Under the pieces are notes generated by a model. That model had not been told where the DNA came from. It was given only the letters and a program-made list of their open reading frames with translations, and did no database searches. From the NCBI GenBank assembly GCA_964603905.1, contig CAZRWH010000052.1, forward strand, positions 1 through 6,347: 6,347 nucleotides of DNA, given 5' to 3'. Made by a program: the position numbers and the translations under genes. The DNA is from CAZRWH01 sp964603905 (lineage in GTDB: Bacteria > Patescibacteriota > Gracilibacteria > UBA1369 > UBA12470). The number at the start of each line of letters is the position of its first letter. The first letter of the stretch is position 1. Shown one piece after another: positions 5,519 to 6,347 of this stretch.

Positions 5519-5598
5519 GGAATAATATACAATCAAGGTAGTTCTCATACCTCGCGAAGCCATTTTGGGGCATAATCGTACGTCCGTTGCGCTCGGTA

Positions 5599-5646
5599 CC
5601 TTCCAGGTTCGTTGCGAAAAAAATACTTCGCAACGAACCTGAAAGG
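5599..5646. repeat. Hairpin 1: 15-bp perfect inverted repeat, candidate origin element
   Basis: CAGGTTCGTTGCGAA (5604-5618) is perfectly complementary to 5627-5641 around an 8-base A-rich loop. After one C/A mismatch the stem continues with CCTT/AAGG. No U-tract follows on either strand, so it is not an ordinary terminator. It lies in the noncoding stretch between the 133-aa gene and the maintenance promoter, a fitting place for a rolling-circle or single-strand origin, or an oriT. Confidence 0.8.
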
Positions 5647-5673
5647 CCTGATTGGATCTCTGTGAAGTGCCCC

Positions 5674-5724
5674 AGCCTTGGCCAGGGCGACGATCGTTGC
5701 ACGGTCGGCGCCCTGGCCAAGGCT
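5674..5724. repeat. Hairpin 2: 16-bp perfect GC-rich inverted repeat, candidate origin element
   Basis: AGCCTTGGCCAGGGCG (5674-5689) pairs perfectly with 5709-5724. Inside, after one mismatch, CGATCG pairs with CGGTCG (one wobble), leaving a TTGCA loop, so the structure reaches about 22 pairs. Outer bases GTG/CAC and AGT/ACT can extend it past an internal loop. It begins 5 bases after the stop codon at 5729. It is GC-rich against AT-rich surroundings and lacks a U-tract. It could act as an origin structure or as a transcript-stabilising end. Confidence 0.82.
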
Positions 5725-5728
5725 AAAG

Positions 5729-6130
5729 CTACTCACAGGGGCAATACTCCTTTATCCTTTTGGTGGGATAGTTGGGGTGAAGGCTGATTTTAGTCTCATC
5801 GTCAACGGGCGAAGTTGTGAAACACTCATCGACCCAGAAATAGTGTTCCCAGCCAATTTTGAGTTTGTGTTCGTCCTCTACGAGTTGAAATGGTTTTCTT
5901 TCGTATTGGGCGGCGATCTGGATACAGAGTTTGTCTTCACAATGGAGTAACCAGGCATCCCCAGAAGAAGAGAATAGAAAGAAATTCCCCATAATGGCCT
6001 GATGGTCACGGCCATTGATCGCATTTTGGATATACTTCTCTACAAAGTCAGATAGGATTGATGCATCAGTAGAGTTTTTCTGCTGGCTCTTCCTGGAAAG
6101 TATTCTCCTAAATCTCCTTGAATTAGACAC
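5729..6130 (-). CDS. 133-aa protein of unknown function
   Basis: I do not recognise this family. It starts at GTG 6130 with a strong AAAGGAG 6 bases upstream; no ATG start is as well supported. Residues 1-20 are basic (RRFRRILSRK). About 24-45 is a helical segment (SILSDFVEKYIQNAI), and about 48-128 has a compact alternating pattern rich in aromatic and acidic residues (GNFFLFSSSGDAWLLHCEDK... EHYFWVDECFTTSP... LHPNYPTKRI). There are three or four Cys residues, but no clear zinc site or membrane segment. It is the element's rightmost gene, read away from attR toward the hairpins, and it probably has its own promoter between attR and its start. Place and size would suit a regulator or accessory factor, but no function is assigned. 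Confidence 0.8.
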   Translation of the reverse strand: MSNSRRFRRILSRKSQQKNSTDASILSDFVEKYIQNAINGRDHQAIMGNFFLFSSSGDAWLLHCEDKLCIQIAAQYERKPFQLVEDEHKLKIGWEHYFWVDECFTTSPVDDETKISLHPNYPTKRIKEYCPCE

Positions 6131-6157
6131 GGAATTCTCCTTTTAGTTTGAAACAGC

Positions 6158-6182
6158 GGTGTGTGAAAAAGTGTGTGAAAAG
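6158..6182 (+). repeat. Tandem GTGTGTGAAAA repeats beside attR (candidate arm sites)
   Basis: GGTGTGTGAAAAA (6158-6170) is followed at once, sharing one base, by AGTGTGTGAAAAG (6170-6182). Both resemble the core of the repeats at 185-197 and 1914-1926 (GGTGTGTGRATTT), in the same orientation. A weaker relative, GATGTGTGAGCTT, lies at 6264-6276. These copies lie upstream of the 133-aa gene and about 110-135 bp inside attR, where integrase or excisionase arm sites would be expected. Confidence 0.6.
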
Positions 6183-6190
6183 TCCTAAGA

Positions 6191-6207
6191 GTGGCCGGAA
6201 AAGCCAC
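6191..6207. repeat. Small hairpin GTGGC-N7-GCCAC near attR
   Basis: Five perfect pairs (6191-6195 with 6203-6207) enclose CGGAAAA. It lies in the leader side of the 133-aa gene, between the candidate arm sites and attR. It could be an operator or a structural part of the recombination site; it is short and may be chance. Confidence 0.3.
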
Positions 6208-6292
6208 ATAGGAAGATGAAAAAAAGGGAAAGCTGAACTAGGTAACTGACGTGAAATCAGTAAGATGTGTGAGCTTGTGGGGCTGGGATGGT

Positions 6293-6340
6293 GATTCCTA
6301 ATCCTGGTGTCGCAGGTTCGATTCCTGCCGCGGGCACCAG
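6293..6340 (+). repeat. attR: displaced 3' half of tRNA-Arg
   Basis: This is the second copy of the 48-bp repeat and has no tRNA 5' half, so it does not encode a tRNA. By the usual geometry of insertion into a tRNA 3' half, it is the original chromosomal 3' end, displaced when the element entered. Its T stem (GCAGG/CCTGC) is a valid variant of the resident tRNA's GCAAG/CTTGC. Similarity stops at both repeat edges. Confidence 0.93.
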
Positions 6341-6347
6341 TGAAATC

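Larger units (their letters stand above)
5521..5728. other. Noncoding candidate origin (ori/oriT/sso) region
   Basis: No credible gene fits here; open frames in both directions are by-products of the palindromes. The stretch holds both long hairpins, four GTTGC/GCAAC-containing segments (near 5586, 5611, 5629 and 5696) and GGGGCA/TGCCCC copies (5567, 5668) that allow alternative pairings. Because the element encodes a Rep_trans-like nickase and its regulator immediately downstream, this is the best place for the nick site. The exact nick sequence cannot be identified by eye. Confidence 0.5.
34..6292. mobile_element. tRNA-Arg-inserted integrative element, about 6.26 kb, carrying Rep and integrase
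   Basis: The element is delimited by the 48-bp repeats; the distance between them gives an excised circle of 6259 bp. It encodes a tyrosine integrase with all catalytic residues, an excisionase-like HTH protein, a Rep_trans-like replication or nicking protein, a ribbon-helix-helix regulator, a membrane protein, an unknown 133-aa protein and a two-gene cargo. Every gene is on the minus strand. No capsid, terminase, portal or type IV secretion genes are present. It is therefore best described as an integrative, probably replicating and perhaps mobilizable element or satellite. Both ends and the core genes look intact, so it may still be active. Confidence 0.9.

Noticed and set aside
5604..5724. 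Hairpins as rho-independent terminators
   Set aside because: Neither strand has a T-run after the stems, and the stems are much longer than typical terminators.
5484..5950. Several short open frames across the hairpin region on both strands
   Set aside because: They arise from the palindromes, lack ribosome binding sites and mirror one another.

Overview
The window holds one complete small integrative element, about 6.26 kb, inserted in the 3' half of a tRNA-Arg gene (anticodon CCT). The intact tRNA lies at 5-80. A 48-bp copy of its 3' half recurs at 6293-6340 and marks the other junction. Almost no chromosome is visible outside the repeats (33 bases on the left, 7 on the right). The host cannot be named from this. 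The integrase style and the mix of small Rep, excisionase-like and ribbon-helix-helix genes remind me most of Desulfobacterota/Deltaproteobacteria; that is an impression, not a proof.

All element genes lie on the minus strand, opposite to the tRNA. From right to left: (1) a 133-aa protein of unknown function (5729-6130). (2) A 272-bp noncoding stretch with two long perfect hairpins, the best candidate for a replication or transfer origin. (3) A strong sigma70-like promoter (5491-5518) surrounded by CTCATAA/TTATGAG boxes. (4) A maintenance operon: ribbon-helix-helix/coiled-coil protein (4995-5456), Rep_trans-like initiator or relaxase (3690-4919), excisionase-like winged-HTH protein (3374-3697), tyrosine integrase (2518-3555) and a single-pass membrane protein (1950-2495). 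(5) A separate two-gene cargo operon (1047-1796 and 256-1050, ATGA overlap) encoding a Lys-rich unknown protein and a DUF5677-like helical protein. This is a candidate anti-phage or other accessory module.

The parts suggest this cycle: the ribbon-helix-helix protein represses its own operon; integrase plus the excisionase-like protein excise a circle of about 6.26 kb; the Rep protein nicks an origin, possibly the hairpin region, to replicate or mobilise the circle; integration into tRNA-Arg then rebuilds the tRNA using the element's own copy of the 3' half and its own terminator. There are no capsid, packaging or conjugation-pore genes, so transfer would depend on a helper. The most striking structural points are: the compensatory T-stem base pair that distinguishes the two att copies; a near-identical 30-bp direct repeat that brackets the cargo and resembles repeats beside attR (possible integrase arm sites); the hairpin pair; the phased operator array; and the 182-bp overlap between the HTH and integrase reading frames.
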